A stretch of 64,000 bases of DNA from Lamellibrachia satsuma (Eukaryota > Annelida > Polychaeta > Sabellida > Siboglinidae), in contig BSQZ01000029.1 in NCBI GenBank assembly GCA_033239005.1, positions 1,702,501 through 1,766,500 on the forward strand, written 5' to 3'. Shown piece by piece: positions 12,001 through 27,000 of this stretch. The notes beneath the pieces were generated by a model, which worked only from the letters and a program-made list of their open reading frames with translations, made no database searches and was not told the origin of the DNA. A program made the translations under genes and the position numbers. Numbering within the stretch: the stretch's first letter is position 1; each line of letters opens with the position of its first letter.

Positions 12001-15000
12001 ATTAATTACTGACTAATACTAATAACATATACACAAAGATTTATACAGTAGTTATGAGCATTAAAATAAATTGGTGCATACAGGTGATTTGTGTGAGAAA
12101 ATAAATAAAACAAGTTATCTAAAGAGAAACAGCTAGAAAGAAGAATAAACAACAATTTCTACAATGGCTTACCTCAGCTGAACTCTACAGCAATAGAACA
12201 TTGAATACATCAAGAACCAATGGCACACTCAGCATCAGCAGTCAGAGAATTACAGACCAGTGAGTTTAACGTCAGTGATTTGTAAATTATTAGAAAAGTT
12301 AATTAAAGACCATATGGTGGACTTCCTTGTTAGGCATAAATTATTAAATTCATCTCAACATGGATTCCTTAAAGCGAGGTCATGCTTAACAAATATGTTA
12401 TGTTTTTTGGAAGAAATCACTAAGTGGATAGACGAGGGATCGCCAGTAGATATTATCTACTTAGATTTTCTGAAAGCTTTTGACAAAGTGCCACATCAAA
12501 GATTACTACTTAAATTAAAAGCCCATGGTATCGGGGATAGCATAACTGACTGGATAGAACAATGGCTCACTGACAGAGGACAACGAGTTGTAGTAGATGG
12601 AGAAGTTTCAAATTGGAAATCGGTTTTGAGTGGGGTACCTCAAGGATCAGTATTAGGACCTATATTATTCTTAATTTATATCAATGACTTGGATGACAGT
12701 ATAACAAGTAACGTACTGAAATTTGCGGATGACACAAAACTGTTTAGAAAGGTTAATTCTGATGGTGATAAACAACATTTACAAAACGATCTAGACAGAT
12801 TAGTGAAATGGTCTGAGAAATGGCAGATGCTGTTCAATTTTGGGAAATGTAATAGCCTACTTACAGGACATGGGAACTTGAATGTAAACTATAAAATGGG
12901 AGATACTGTTCTGGGTACTACTGTAAAAGAAAAGGACTTAGGAGTTACAATAAGCGCTGATATGAAAGTTTCAGAGCAGTGTGGTATTGCAGCTTCAAAG
13001 GGTAATCAAATTCTTGGATTGATTAGAAGAAACATAACATACAAGGGAAAAAAGTTAATTATACCTCTTTATAAAGCAATAGTTAGACCTCATTTAGAAT
13101 ACTGTATACAAGCATGGAGACCATATCGTAAGAAGGATGTAGATACGCTTGAACACATACAAATGAGAGCAACTAAAATGATTCCAGAACTTAGAGACCT
13201 TAGTTATGAAGAACGCCTGAAAGAATGTGGTTTAACAACTCTAGAGACAAGGAGGTTAAGAGGAGATCAGATTGAAGTTTTTAAGATATTGAATGGGTAT
13301 GAAAATATTGATAGAAATATGTTTTTCTCACTCAAGAAGGATAACAGAACTAGAGGACATGAGGTAAAATTAGTAAAGGATCAATGTAGATTGGACATCA
13401 GGAAGCACTCGTTATCACAGAGGACAATAAATATATGGAACAGATTGTCTACAGATTGTGTAACTGCTAGCAGCGTGAATATGTTTAAAAACAAGGTTGA
13501 TACATATCTCAGGAAGGCGGGTTATAAGTAGGTGAACACTGTTGGACTCTCGATAAGCCAATGGCTTCCTTGTCCACTTGCCATCTGGGCCTTTGGCTTG
13601 GATGGCAAATCTTGTTAAATCTCTTACAAAAGTCACTGCATACCCAATCCCAACAGGTCACTGCATACTCCACACCAGGGAGGTCACTGCATACCCCACC
13701 CAAGGGACATCACTGCATACCCCACTCAAGGGAGGTCACAATGGAAGTTCTGTTGAAAAGGGTGTTTGGGACATTTTTCTTCAAAGACGGGTACTAAATG
13801 TATGAAAATGTTCTAGATTAATAGTATGACCTTGATTTTTTTCTTTGACTGACAGCAATGAATTATATCGCGAGATGAAACATGTAACCTCATACACATA
13901 CATGACACAATAATAAACATGCAAGCTCATACACATACATTATACAATAATAAACATGTAACCTCATACACATACATGACACAATAATAAACATGCAAGC
14001 TCATACACATACATGACACAATAATAAACATGTAACCTCATACACATACATGACACAATAATAAACATGTAACCTCATACACATACATGACACAATAATA
14101 AACATGTAACCTCATACACATACATGACACAATAATAAACATGTAACCTCATACACATACATGACACAATAATAAACATGTAACCTCATACACATACATG
14201 ACACAATAATAAACACACAAGTAGACACTGGCAAGAACAGCTCTGGTCTACACAACAACATGTTTCACAACTTCAAAGCTCAGCATTACAAGCTCCCATA
14301 ATTTAAACAGGATCAGCCCAGTCTTTATCTAAATTGAGCAAACTGCTACAAAATAGCTTTACTCTACACGTTGAACTTCATATTACTCCTTCATCTTATA
14401 TTGTTCTTATATCCTCAGCTAGTCTTATATCTATGACTACAGTAGAATTGTGTTATATATTAGAAAATGATCTGGCAATCCAATATGTTAAGCAGTTACT
14501 AAAATCCTCAAAAAAGTTATTGTAATTCCAACAAAATCTCAATTAAACAGCCATAAACATGCAGTACACTGACTCACAGATACAATATTCTTGCAGTACA
14601 GATTCCACTTTTAATCAATCTAGAAAGAAATGTGCAGTCTCACCGAGCCAAATCTGTGCAGCACAAGGTAAGCCTCTGCAGATGGATTCATGCCGATTGT
14701 GTTGAACTTCCAACTAATCATCTGAAGCAGGGATAATAAACCATATACATATATAAATAAAAGAACACTATGAATTATGCAATATGCATGTACACAATCA
14801 TACGCACACTTACACAAGATGGCTATGCAATGCTTATTTGTCCTATTAATGCCAGACCGGACAGCTGAAATAGTATTTGAACTTCCTGTTAGCGATACAG
14901 TTCACAGGGTAAACCAACTGAAGGCTATTGGGCCTTATGTATAGCAAGCATGAGATAGATTCTGAACATCATAGGTGATGGAATAACTGAACAATAATGA

Positions 15001-18000
15001 TATTTTTAATGAAGTTTTGTTCGTGCTATACTTGATGTACCCAACTGGATTATATTACCAAAGTTGCAATTACAAAACTCTCCAACTTCAGTAAAAAAAA
15101 TGCCCCCGACTCTTGCTGAAGTTACACAGTTGTTTTTTTCTCTCAGCACCTATCATCCCTGTCCCAAAGTAACATCCCATGTTTTGAACGTGACATTATA
15201 AAGTGATGCCTGTCACCAAGACAGCACCCTGCCTGACCTTGTCTCTCATAGACTCCATGAATCCGGCCGCTGTCCCGATACAGTGGATCAGACAGACGCC
15301 AAGGACACGGTCTATGTGTGCAATCTGCAGCAGCAACAACATTTACTGCAGACCTGTTACATTCACTGTGGATCTGTTGTGTGACCTACTTATCCATATG
15401 TCACACTTGTTTAAAAGTCTATTATAAAATTTCACTAGTTCAAATAATACATTAAAATACAGTAAAAAAACTTCTATTGTGCTAAAATCCTTAGGACACC
15501 CAGGTTCAGCATTGAACTAAAAGATCCACTCGTAAACAGTTGGATCGGTATGCTGAGGAGATAAGGAGTATTTGCTGAAGTGATATAACAAGATAATAAT
15601 ATAATATATTATATAACAATTTACCTACACTGATAAATTATACTTAACAAAATTGCAACCTAAAGCTATAAGTACAATTTCAAGAATGAAAAATCAGCAA
15701 TATTCAGGATTTTCCACAGCTTATTTTATCAAATGAGATCAAGAGGTCACAGATCATGTTAAGCAAATATAAAACATGCACTAATTAAACTCCTCCTAGC
15801 TTAGAACTATGATGTTTCTAATATGTGATGCACCATGCCAAAACCAGGTGCTTCTCGCTAGATTTTGTTCGGCGCAGGAGCCTAAAATGCATGGTGTACC
15901 TTCGAATTGTCGAAAATGGGTTAACGACAGAATCGATCAGCAAAATTATCCCTCTTTCCATACATCCATTTATATCAGATGAAAACATTTTCAAACTAGT
16001 AATATTTAGCACTTTATTGAAGCCCCTGATTAGCGTCTTGGTTGAGAAGTCTGAAACAAAGCCATTTTTATGCGTTTTTGATCGACCGTCTTCACCTGCT
16101 TACAAGCGGGAAACCACACGTTATACATGGCTGGAAAGCTTATGACGTTAACTACACATGCGACTGGGAATCTCTTACTCTAGACCAATGGAACAGCTCC
16201 TATTTTACATAATTTATCCAGAAACAAAGTGCTGCTGTTGCTATGGAAGTAGCGAAACGCTCGCCGACTGGTCGAAAACGTAAACACTTGTCTACACTTT
16301 CCTTTCTTCTTCGTTCGGCTTTTTTACAACTGTTTTCATCTTCGGTTCGTTAAAGATTTGCACTATGGCATCGAAAGAAGCTTATTTAGCTATCGAGTTG
16401 GATCATGCGAGGGGGTGCAATGTCGAGGACAGCAATATAGCTGCCATGATTGAAGATTACTTCAAAGGCGTCGTCGAGCCCATGGAGGTTGCCTCAGCAG
16501 GGGCAGGGCTCGGGGAAGACCACATTGAGCCTGCACTGGTTGGCTCAGCGGGAGCAGACTTTCCAAATTAGTGGAACTGACATTGTTTAGTTATGTTATT
16601 ATGTATGTAATGTGTAAATAATGTTTTATTTTAGGATATTTCAGGGGTTTATTTTAGGGGTTCGGCTACCAGTGCTCGTGGTTATCTCAGGCAAAATGCC
16701 AGACAATGCCAAAAGATGACAGAATAATGGAATATGACACATCACTGCTACAAGCCAACAATGCCTCACACCAGTCTAATTACTATCTGAATAACAGAAT
16801 CTGTTGCCTACAGCCAGCGCATTGCAAACCAAACTCACCGCAAACCAGCCCAGGACGTGTGCACCTGCTCCCTCACCAAAGCACACCACCTGTTTAATCC
16901 TGCAGCACATGAAAGTAGTTTCATGAATTGATACAGTACACACCCCATTGTGATATACCCAGGGTATATTCCATTGTAATGTACACAGTCACAGGGTACA
17001 TTCCGTTGTGATGTACACAGGGTGCACTCCGTTGTGATGTACCCAGGATACACTCCGCTCTGATGTGTGATACATTTAACATAAAGACATCATCTGAACA
17101 CAAGATTATTTGTTTGGAAATGTAAATTGCACATTTAATTGTAAATGCATAAACCGTTCAAGTAATATATTGAGGATTTCATATAGTTTTTCTTGTGTTA
17201 AATAATTTGAGTGGATGTCAACAGAACTCATACAAATGTCTTATATGTTCCCTCTCTTTACAAGGGTCTACAACATCTGCAGATAACTGGAAAATCCTGG
17301 GAGGGACAGACAATAATACTTACTTGAGTACATCTAAAACGTGAATCAATTCCTCCCCCAGCTGACTCATAGACGGGAACGAGTAACTGAAATAGCCGAG
17401 ACACACAAACAATGATGTTACTAAGGCACTTCTATGTCTGACATTTGTCAGAACATGTTAGTAGCTCCCCTCATATTTAGTCACTGTCAGCCCTTTATAA
17501 TTAATTTGAATTATAATTAGTGTTTCTCTTACTTTTTGTAACGCATCTGTACAGTGCGCATATTGATGTTGTGTCAATTCCTGGTAAAATTTAAATTTAT
17601 GAAATTGCAGTAACAACTGTGACTAGCATTAATAAAAAAATTATACCATCTTGTGACAAATTACATTTACAGAACTTGGTTCAGTAAATGTCAAAACCAA
17701 TAAAACCTCACGCCACCATGATGCGTGGGTTGTCTTGATGTAACAATATGAGTCTTTATCAGTGCGTATCAGTGGCAATGTGCATATAACTTGTGTGTGT
17801 GCACAAGCAGAAAGTGAGGCTAATTCTCTGGAGAAGCAGACACAATCCCTGCAATGTCATTACACGGGTCTAACCAGCACTTACTCAGCAGGCAGATCTG
17901 GGGCTTCTCGGGCCTGGCCTGGAATCTGGACATGAACCCAGAGAGTACGATCACGGATCTGCATCATCTGAGGGTAGTTGACAAAGTCATCGTACATCGT

Positions 18001-21000
18001 CTCTGCAAGAACAAACATAGTTCATGACACACAAATACAAACCACTGACGTATAAGTGGACATAGGATCACTGATGAAGCTGACTCAAGGGGACATAGGA
18101 TCACTGGTGGAGCAGACTCAGGTGGACATAGGATCACTGGTGGAGCTGACTCCAGGGGACATATGATCACTGGTGGAGCTGAATCAAGTGGACATAGGAT
18201 CACTGGTGGAGCTGACTCAAGGAGACATATGATCACTGGTGGAGTGGACTCAGGTGGACATAGGGTCACTGGTGGAGCTGAATCAAGTGGACATAGGATC
18301 ACTGGTGGAGCTGACTCAAGGAGACATATGATCACTGGTGGAGCGGACTCAAGGACACATATGATCACTGGTGGAGCAGACTCAGGTGGACATAGGATCA
18401 CTGGTGGAGCCGACTCAAAGAGACAAATGATCACTGGTGGAGAGGACTCAAGGACACATATGATCACTGGTGGAGCGGACTCAGGTGGACATAGGATCAC
18501 TGGTGGAGCCGACTCAAAGAGACATATGATCACTGGTGGAGCAGACTCAGGTGGACATAGGATCACTGGTGGAGCTGACTCAGGTGGACAAAGGATCACT
18601 GGTGGAGCTGACTCAAGTGGACATAGGATCACTGGTGGAGCAGACTCAAGTGGACATAGGATCACTGGTGGAGCTGGCTGAAAAAAAAAAGACTGACAGG
18701 TTTTGACTTGCTGACACCAAAAATAAATAACGTTTAATGGAATCTATTATTTTGTACGATGTCGCGCGTATTACCGCTTTTTTCTGCCATGTGACTACTG
18801 CCAATGTAATCACAAGGTGGCACATGTAGTAACCTAGAAACTTACTCACCAGGAGAGCAACGCTGTTCCATTGAAAACATGAACGCGCTGTCACCATTCC
18901 TTATTTAACTGTCCCCTTACACAGCCACACTTCTGACATATATGCCCGTTTTATGTTTTGAATTTTTAACTTTATTGCTACATGGGAACACATAAAATTT
19001 GATGTCTAATGTCAGAAACATATCGCGATCGTAACAAACGCCAGCGCAATGGCCTAATCCCTAACGCCACTCGGCTTCGGCGTGACTGCAAAAGTTATGC
19101 ATATTTATATTACTAGGCATGTTTTGTTATACAACGTAATACAATCATATCACCGCAAATATGCTGATATCTACAGCAGCAACCCTAAGCCCTTTAGTCG
19201 CAGGCATGAGTAATTTTTCACTTCAGTTGCATTCACAGTATACATAGGTCATAATGAAAAGCACTTTAATTAATGGTTAATTTATTCTGTTTTATTAATG
19301 CAATACTTATTAGTCATTTATTTTGTTGCATGTTGTTACCATTTGCGTACTGGACTGCTACCAGTGTTTGTTCCTTGCAGAATATTATAGCTCTTGCTAA
19401 ATATGCACTGTTCTTGTTTGTAAACATGAAAAAAATTGTGTCTAAGTCGGCATTGTAATTCAGTTATTTCCTTTCAGTTAGAATTTGCAGAATAAAAGTT
19501 GGCAAACGCTATCTTGTTTCTTAGAATTATAGACATTTTCCTTCTACACTCTGAAAATGCACTAAGATATATTTGTTACAAACATCATCCTGGATATTAT
19601 ATACATCCAGGTGCAGGGGTGAGATGTAGCAGTCGCCCGGTCACCAATAGCACCCAAAAATGGCTTCGGGCGACTTCAATTTTTGACCACAGTAGCCTGC
19701 ATAGCTACTCAAAATATTTATGGAGCTGCAATATTTTAGATCCAGCAAAAATAAACGGAATGTTAATAAACATTCACTCAGAAGTGTTGTCCTGGCTATA
19801 TGTTAACCAAAAATCGTGTGTTTGTGACACATTTGACATTGCAAGAAATGTTGCCAAACAGTAGCCGAAGCGATATCAATAGGGAGAATTCATTGTATTT
19901 TTAATCAACCACATCAACGCTCAACATGTAACTGAACGGTCATTCTTCATTGAAATAATAACCGGTCATGTTACTAGTCTTGGTGCAGCGTGGCGCCACT
20001 TTTATACATACTAGCAAAAATGTCCGTCCCCAGGATGGGATTACGTGGTAGTTTATACATGACAGTCATGATAGCAATGTTTTCCAAATGCCTCAGGCCA
20101 ATATGCCATCAATACGCTCAAACATATTACTAGAAACAACCACGTCACACACGTGATGCAATACTCGTTGCATGTTCAAAATGTAGGTCATGTGAATTTA
20201 GACCCATGGGGCGTGGATACTTGTGTTGGTTGTAGAATGGTAGAATATCTGCTTTCTACTGTCTTTTTATTGTGTATCCATCTGTGACCTCGGGCCAATA
20301 CATGGGTGTGTGCTTTCTACTATAATAATATAAACCGACCATATGGCGCTACGTACTCTACAGCGGGTAAGTACCAAAGTATTTGCAGTGGCACGCATGG
20401 TTTCTGCGATTGTTGGAAGTTAACGTTTTATGCAGTGAACATTTGATTTACCATAAAAACCACTAAGAACCCTTGATATATGGGGTATTTCAAAAAATAA
20501 AGGCGTTATGTTTCATTCGTGGGGTCGTAGATTAATGCCTGAAAGTTTGGCGCCCGAGGTGCATGCCGTCTAGGAAAACATGAACATAACCACATACATA
20601 AAAACATACACTATCTCGATTAAAGTTAGATATAATTATCTCCATGATGCGCGGAGCGCTTCTGGTGAATTGATCGGAACCTAGTTAAAATTTCTGTAGG
20701 CTAGGGTAAAATCAGGTCCTGTAAAAAATCAGCAAAACTATCCAGTTCACAGGACCTGATGTCCTGTGACGCTTGGGAGACTTCGCGTAAACTGTTGGTG
20801 TACCATGTTATGAAGAAAAAAAACCTGTGTACAATTGTATACTATATTTTATTCAGTATTATGTATGACATTCTATTGATCCTGCCTTGAAAATAAATGT
20901 TTCAAAACTGTTTGTTTTTGATGTTTTTTATTTGTCGTTTATGGTGTTCATACATTCTATCTTCAAAGTATTGATTAGCAAGTGGGCTACCTAAGAAGCT

Positions 21001-24000
21001 GTCGGGCTACTTCACTTTGCAAGGTTGGTAGCCCGACTGGTTACCTTCCACGACTTGCTAAATCTCATCCCTGCAGGTGGGTGTTTTATCATGGCATAGT
21101 AATTCAATGCGTTTGTAGTTTTATCGGTGGACAAGTATAGTTTTGGTGGGACAAGTAAACATGACCCGCTACTTGTCCTACAGGACAAGTGCCTTCTAGG
21201 AGTTAGTGTAGAGCCCTGAGATGTTCTAGGAGTTAGTGTAGAGCCCTGTGATGTTCTAGGAGTTAGTGTAGAGCCCTGTGATGTTCTAGGAGTTAGTGTA
21301 GAGCCCTGAGATGTTCTAGGAGTTAGTGTAGAGCCCTGAGATGTTCTAGGAGTTAGTGTAGAGCCCTGTGATGTTCTAGGAGTTAGTGTAGAGCCCTGTG
21401 ATGTTCTAGGAGTTAGTGTAGAGCCCTGTGATGTTCTATGAGTTAGTGTAGAGCGCTGTCATGTTCTAGGAGTTAGTGTAGAGCCATGTGATGTTCTAGG
21501 AGTTAGTGTAGAGCCCTGTCATTTTCTAGGAGTTAGTGTAGAGCCCTGTCATGTTCTTCTAAACATGTGTCAGTGAAATATTACCTCTTTGATATTTGTA
21601 ATTAGCAATCGATATGAACTCAACAAAACCCCCACCTATGGGGATTGTCTCATCAGTTTTTTGTCTGCGCATTGATCAATACAGTGTCCCTTGAGTGGCA
21701 CCCCAACAGTGACTATGTTTTTACTCACCATCACAGCCCAAGTCATGTACGGTCAGGATGACCACCTGATTGTTAGTCAGGTTACCCTGGAAACAAACAG
21801 ACATGTTTTTTTTATAAATTATATCTATGCTAAGACAACCAGCATTTGAAGCATTGGTGAATTAAATTTTTTTTAGATTAATGGTATGAAAAATAGAAGT
21901 TTGGAGACAAAGTAGGAATATAACTGACATGAAAACAACCTGACATGACAAATTATTATTCAATTTAGTGGAAGTTATAACAGACAAAATATTCTGAAAA
22001 GGCAGAATGGGAAGGGGAAAGTATAAGGGTGAGAGGGCAAAGGAAGGTACAAGAATCTGTAGAAACAGTGGAAAACTTAATTGTAAGAGAAAGAATAATA
22101 CTCAGTTAAATGTAAATTGTGAGATATGCAGAGTCTCATTTAGAAGTGGGTCACTGTGCTGTCCATTGTCAACTGGAAAGTGTGTCAACCTGGCCTATTT
22201 ATCATGTTTTTAGCCAACATTGACAGAGTCTAGGAGAATACAGGTAAAGAATTGGGACAAATGGTTGAATGCATTGTTAACTTGCTCTTGATGTCTGTTC
22301 AACTGTTCTAGGTTCAACTAGCAATCAACACAAGAAACCCTACAATACATGATATTTATAGCAACAACTTCAATGCAGCTCAGTGATGTATCTTGATTAG
22401 AATGTCCAATCAGACAAATATACCTGGTATGACATGGTTACTATAGCAACATGTAAACATTGCGGCCATGTGCCAAGAATTTGTTTACCAGGTAAGCAGG
22501 TTAAATTGTTATCACACAGCACAGGTAATAAATGGTATTAAAAGAAAATTTGCAAACAGACTAGAAAACCCCAGTATAACCAACTTTTAGATAAACTTAG
22601 TGTTGTGTCTACATTAAGATTTCAAAATTAAAGCACTGGCATACTGGCATAACTTTAAGAATAGTTGGGTAATATTAGTTATATTTAATTAGACTTTCAT
22701 AAATTGTAGTAAAAGCCAAAGCATTTAGAATTCATACAGCTATTCATACCTTTGCCAGAGTAAAACACTATATGCGGATTAACATTCTTCCTACACCTTT
22801 ATTATTTAACGTTTGTAACTTATGATAATGTGACTGATTGGTACACGAAATATACAAGTATAACCGCTCCTTAAGTTCTGACGATGACTTATTGTCACTC
22901 AAAGGTATCGTTTTCTCAGTTGTATTCTTGGACGTTTTTTGGTTGATAATTATGCTAGGCTTTCATAGTTATTATTTCAATTGTACAGCATATACGTATA
23001 GCATATAGCATATACGTATAGTATATACATGCATGCATGCATATATATATAACAGCTTTGGGTTCCCAGTTTTGGTTGTGGACCCATCGATACTGGAAAG
23101 TGGGGGTCCAACTGGCCCCCACTAATTTTGGGCTAAGTCACATAGTGTCCAGGGAACCCGAACTGACAACCAGTCACTAATTGTCCCTGGAGACTGAACT
23201 GACAACCAGTCACTATGTGTCCTGGGATACTGAACCTTCAGCTAGTCACTAAGTGTCCCTGGAGAATGACTCTTTGATGCGTACTAAAGTCTGGATATTA
23301 GTATCAATAACACTGCCTCATATTGCACTCAGTCAGTTTGAATGCAGATCAGTAATAACAATAACGGCTGACTGTTTACTTGGCTGTTTAGCTTGTTCTC
23401 AGTAGCACAATTCCTGGAAATTATAAAATTTGTCTCACAACAAAACTTTCATTACAGATAATTGGATAGTTTAACATGTAATAAATACAATCAAGGCACA
23501 TACATAGACAATACTTTTCTGCTGACATCATGTCTTCCTGTATCCCTTACAACAACCAATAGTTGTAGGTGCTGACATCAAGTCTTCCTGTATCTCTTGC
23601 AACAACCAATAGTTGTAGGTGCTGACATCATGTCTTCCTGTGTCCCTTGCAACAACCAATAGTTGTAAGAGCTAACATCATGTCTTCCTGTGTCCCTTGA
23701 AACAACCAATAGTTGTAGGTGCTAACATCATGTCTTCCTGTGTCCCTTGCAACAACCAATAGTTGTAGGTACTGATATGTCTTCCTGTATCCCTTGAAAC
23801 AACCAATAGTTGTAGGTGCTAACATCATGTCTTCCTGTATCCCTTGCAACAACCAATAGTTGTAGGTGCTAACATCATGTCTTCCTGTATCCCTTACAAC
23901 AACCAATAGTTGTAGGTGCTAACATCATGTCTTCCTGTATCCCTTGCAACAACCAATAGTTGCAGGTGCTAACATCATGTCTTCCTGTGTCCCTTGCAAC

Positions 24001-27000
24001 AACCAATAGTTGTAGGTACTGACATGTCTTCCTGTGTCCCTTGCAACAACCAATAGTTGCAGGTGCTGACATAATGTCTTCCTGTGTCCCTTGAAACAAC
24101 CAATAGTTGTAGGTGCTAACATCATGTCTTCCTGTATCCCTTCAACAACCAATAGTTGTAGGTGCTGACATCATGTCTTCCTGTATCCCTTGCAACAACC
24201 AATAGTTGCAGGTGCTGACATCATGTTTTCCTGTGTCCCTTGCAACAACCAATAGTTGTAGGTGCTGACATCATGTCTCCCTGTGTCCCTTGCAACAACC
24301 AATAGTTGTAGGTGTTTTCCTGTGTCCCTTCAACAACCAATAGTTGCAAGTGTTGACATCGTGATTTTGTCGAACAACACATCTTGTGTATTAATGGAGC
24401 ATCACTGTGCTGTGAAGAAAATCAAATCATAGAACAAATGTTGTAGGAATCCTAAGAAATGTTATAATGGCAGCCTGTTTGAAAATCAGATGTGGTTTTA
24501 CCCCTTTTTCTACATGGACGGGTGTAAGGTAGTAAATATTATGACATGAGTGTGAAATTATCAGGATACAAGCACATCAATATTGTGACCTGATTGTGAA
24601 ATGATCCATAACAAGGAAATTATCAGGACACAACACATCAATATTCAGGATGTGTGGGTCTACTACTTATATCCTGCAAGTTGGTTTTGTTGTCTGATTG
24701 TGAGACTGATAGAACTGATTATGTCGCTGTTTGGCAGAGGCTGTGGAACAAGTGTCACAATGACAGTAAGTTCTCAACAGTAAGTGCCTCCATCAGGGCT
24801 TTATCTCACATCTGCTGAGAGAGCTGTCATTGTAAGTTATCACTGACATTACATTCTCAACCAGGGAATGACAGGGTGCTGTGACTGCATGCTCCACACT
24901 ATTGATTAAGTCCCTGCAGTCTGTGGATGCTACAATAGTGTGAAATAGTTCACATGGCTGCACCGCCAGTACTGTTGACTCATATTCCATGCAACACAAT
25001 TGTCCAAAAGCCACAAATTGGTTTGAGACTGTTGAACAAAAATATTGCATTTCAACTAAGTGTGTGTGACCCACAGACATAAATGGTATGATCATGAATG
25101 TGAACACTGTTGAGGGTAGATAAGTAGATTACATTGGTGCAGTTGAAACAGGGCTATCTCTGCTCAGTTATCTGGTGACCAGGACATTCTAAGGGTGAAG
25201 ATTCAGTTTCAATAAGTTGCAGTGAGCATTATTTGAGAACATCTACAATAATCCTTTCTACTTATTTTCTCTGTGCAAGCTTTACATCTATCTATACTGT
25301 TCAATATCTATAATTTACTAAACAAAATGATTTCCTAGACATCTGCCTAGACAACCCCTCTATAACAACCTGGACAATCCCTCCATAACAACCTAGACAA
25401 CCCCCTCTATAACAACCTGGACAATCCCTACATAACAACCTAGACAACCCCCTGTATAACAACCTGGACAATCCCTCCATAACAACCCAGACAACCCCCT
25501 CTATAACAACCTGGACAATCCCTCCATAACAACCTAGACAACCCCCTCTATAACAACCTGGACAATCCCTCCATAACAACCTAGACAACCCCCTCTATAA
25601 CAACCTGGACAATCCCTCCATAACAACCTAGACAATCCCTCCATAACAACCTAGACAACTCCCCTCCATTATGACCTAGACAAACCCCATCCATAACTTA
25701 GACAACTCCCCTTCATTATGACTTAGACAACCCCCTCCATTATAACCTAGACATCCCCCCTCCATTATAACCTAGACAAACCCTAACCATAATGACTTAG
25801 ACAACCCCCTCCATTATGACTTAGACAACCCCCCTCTATTGTGACCTAGACAACCCCCATCCATAACGACCTGGACAACCCCTCCATAACCACTTGGACA
25901 ACCCCTTCATAACCACATGGATAACCCATCCATACAAACCAGGACAACCCCCTCCATAACCACCATTATAAGCCTTCAATACCCATCTGGGCAACCCAGC
26001 CTTACCAACCTAGACAACCCTCTCCAAAACCACCATTATAACACAACCCATCCATACCCACCTGCCAAACCTCTATATACCTGCCTAGAAAACCTGGAAG
26101 GAACTGTATAAGTATTTTAGAATGTGGGCCTTAATCATAATTACTATCCTAATCCCAGTCAGTGCAGTGTTAATCTGAGGGACAAGCAGCTGGTAAACAA
26201 AGTGGACTGGTCATAACTAGGTCTGTATGCAGGCCAATCAGAAGCTGCCCATGGCCAGTACCAAACAGGTAATCTACATGAAATCAATAGCAGAATGCAG
26301 AGCAACAGTGCAATAACGAACATGCAGTGTTTACTGTAAAACTGATATTACTTAAGACATTGATCAGAAGCTTTCTCTCAGAAATAATTACTCAGCCCAA
26401 ATCAATCAATTTCTGCCTTGCACCAGTTGGTGTACACTGTCCCCACCCAGTTAGTGTGCAGTTGGTGTACACTGTCCCCACCCAGTTAGTGTGCAGTTGG
26501 TGTACACTGTCCCCACCCAGTTAGTGTGCAGTTGGTGTACACTGTCCCCACCCAGTTAGTGTACAGTTGGTGTACACTGTCCCCACCGAGTTAGCATAAA
26601 CAGGTCACCACAACATGATCAATAAGTTCATGATTACGTATGTTGTGGATGAGCAAAGACTGGTGCCAGAGACCCATGCATAATCCCAAGGTGGGATTAT
26701 GTAGATAATCACTGTTCATTATTTGACTTATTATTTCATTGCTGCTCTAACAGGCTTACTGATGGCTATGAGCAGGTCTGGTGTTGATGACTTGCTGGCC
26801 ACTAGGTGTCCCAGCATCCAGTTCTGATGTGCTCCACCAGCCCTGTGGCATTTGACCAGACCTGTGTGGACAGCAAGCAGGCATCCAAGTGCTCCAGTCT
26901 TGTGTGGACAGCAAGCAGGCATCCAAGTGCTCCAGTCTTGTGTAGACAGCAAGCAGGCACCCAGGTACTCCAGATCTGTGTGGACACCAAGCAGGCATTG

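Noticed and set aside
17964..18681. [11 protein letters not shown] and [11 protein letters not shown] repeat ORFs on opposite strands
   Set aside because: 33-bp minisatellite, period divisible by three; only the 118-nt end belongs to NDRG exon 4.
24793..25107. 104-codon - strand ORF
   Set aside because: No recognised domain, no splice borders, and no repeat or homology cue.
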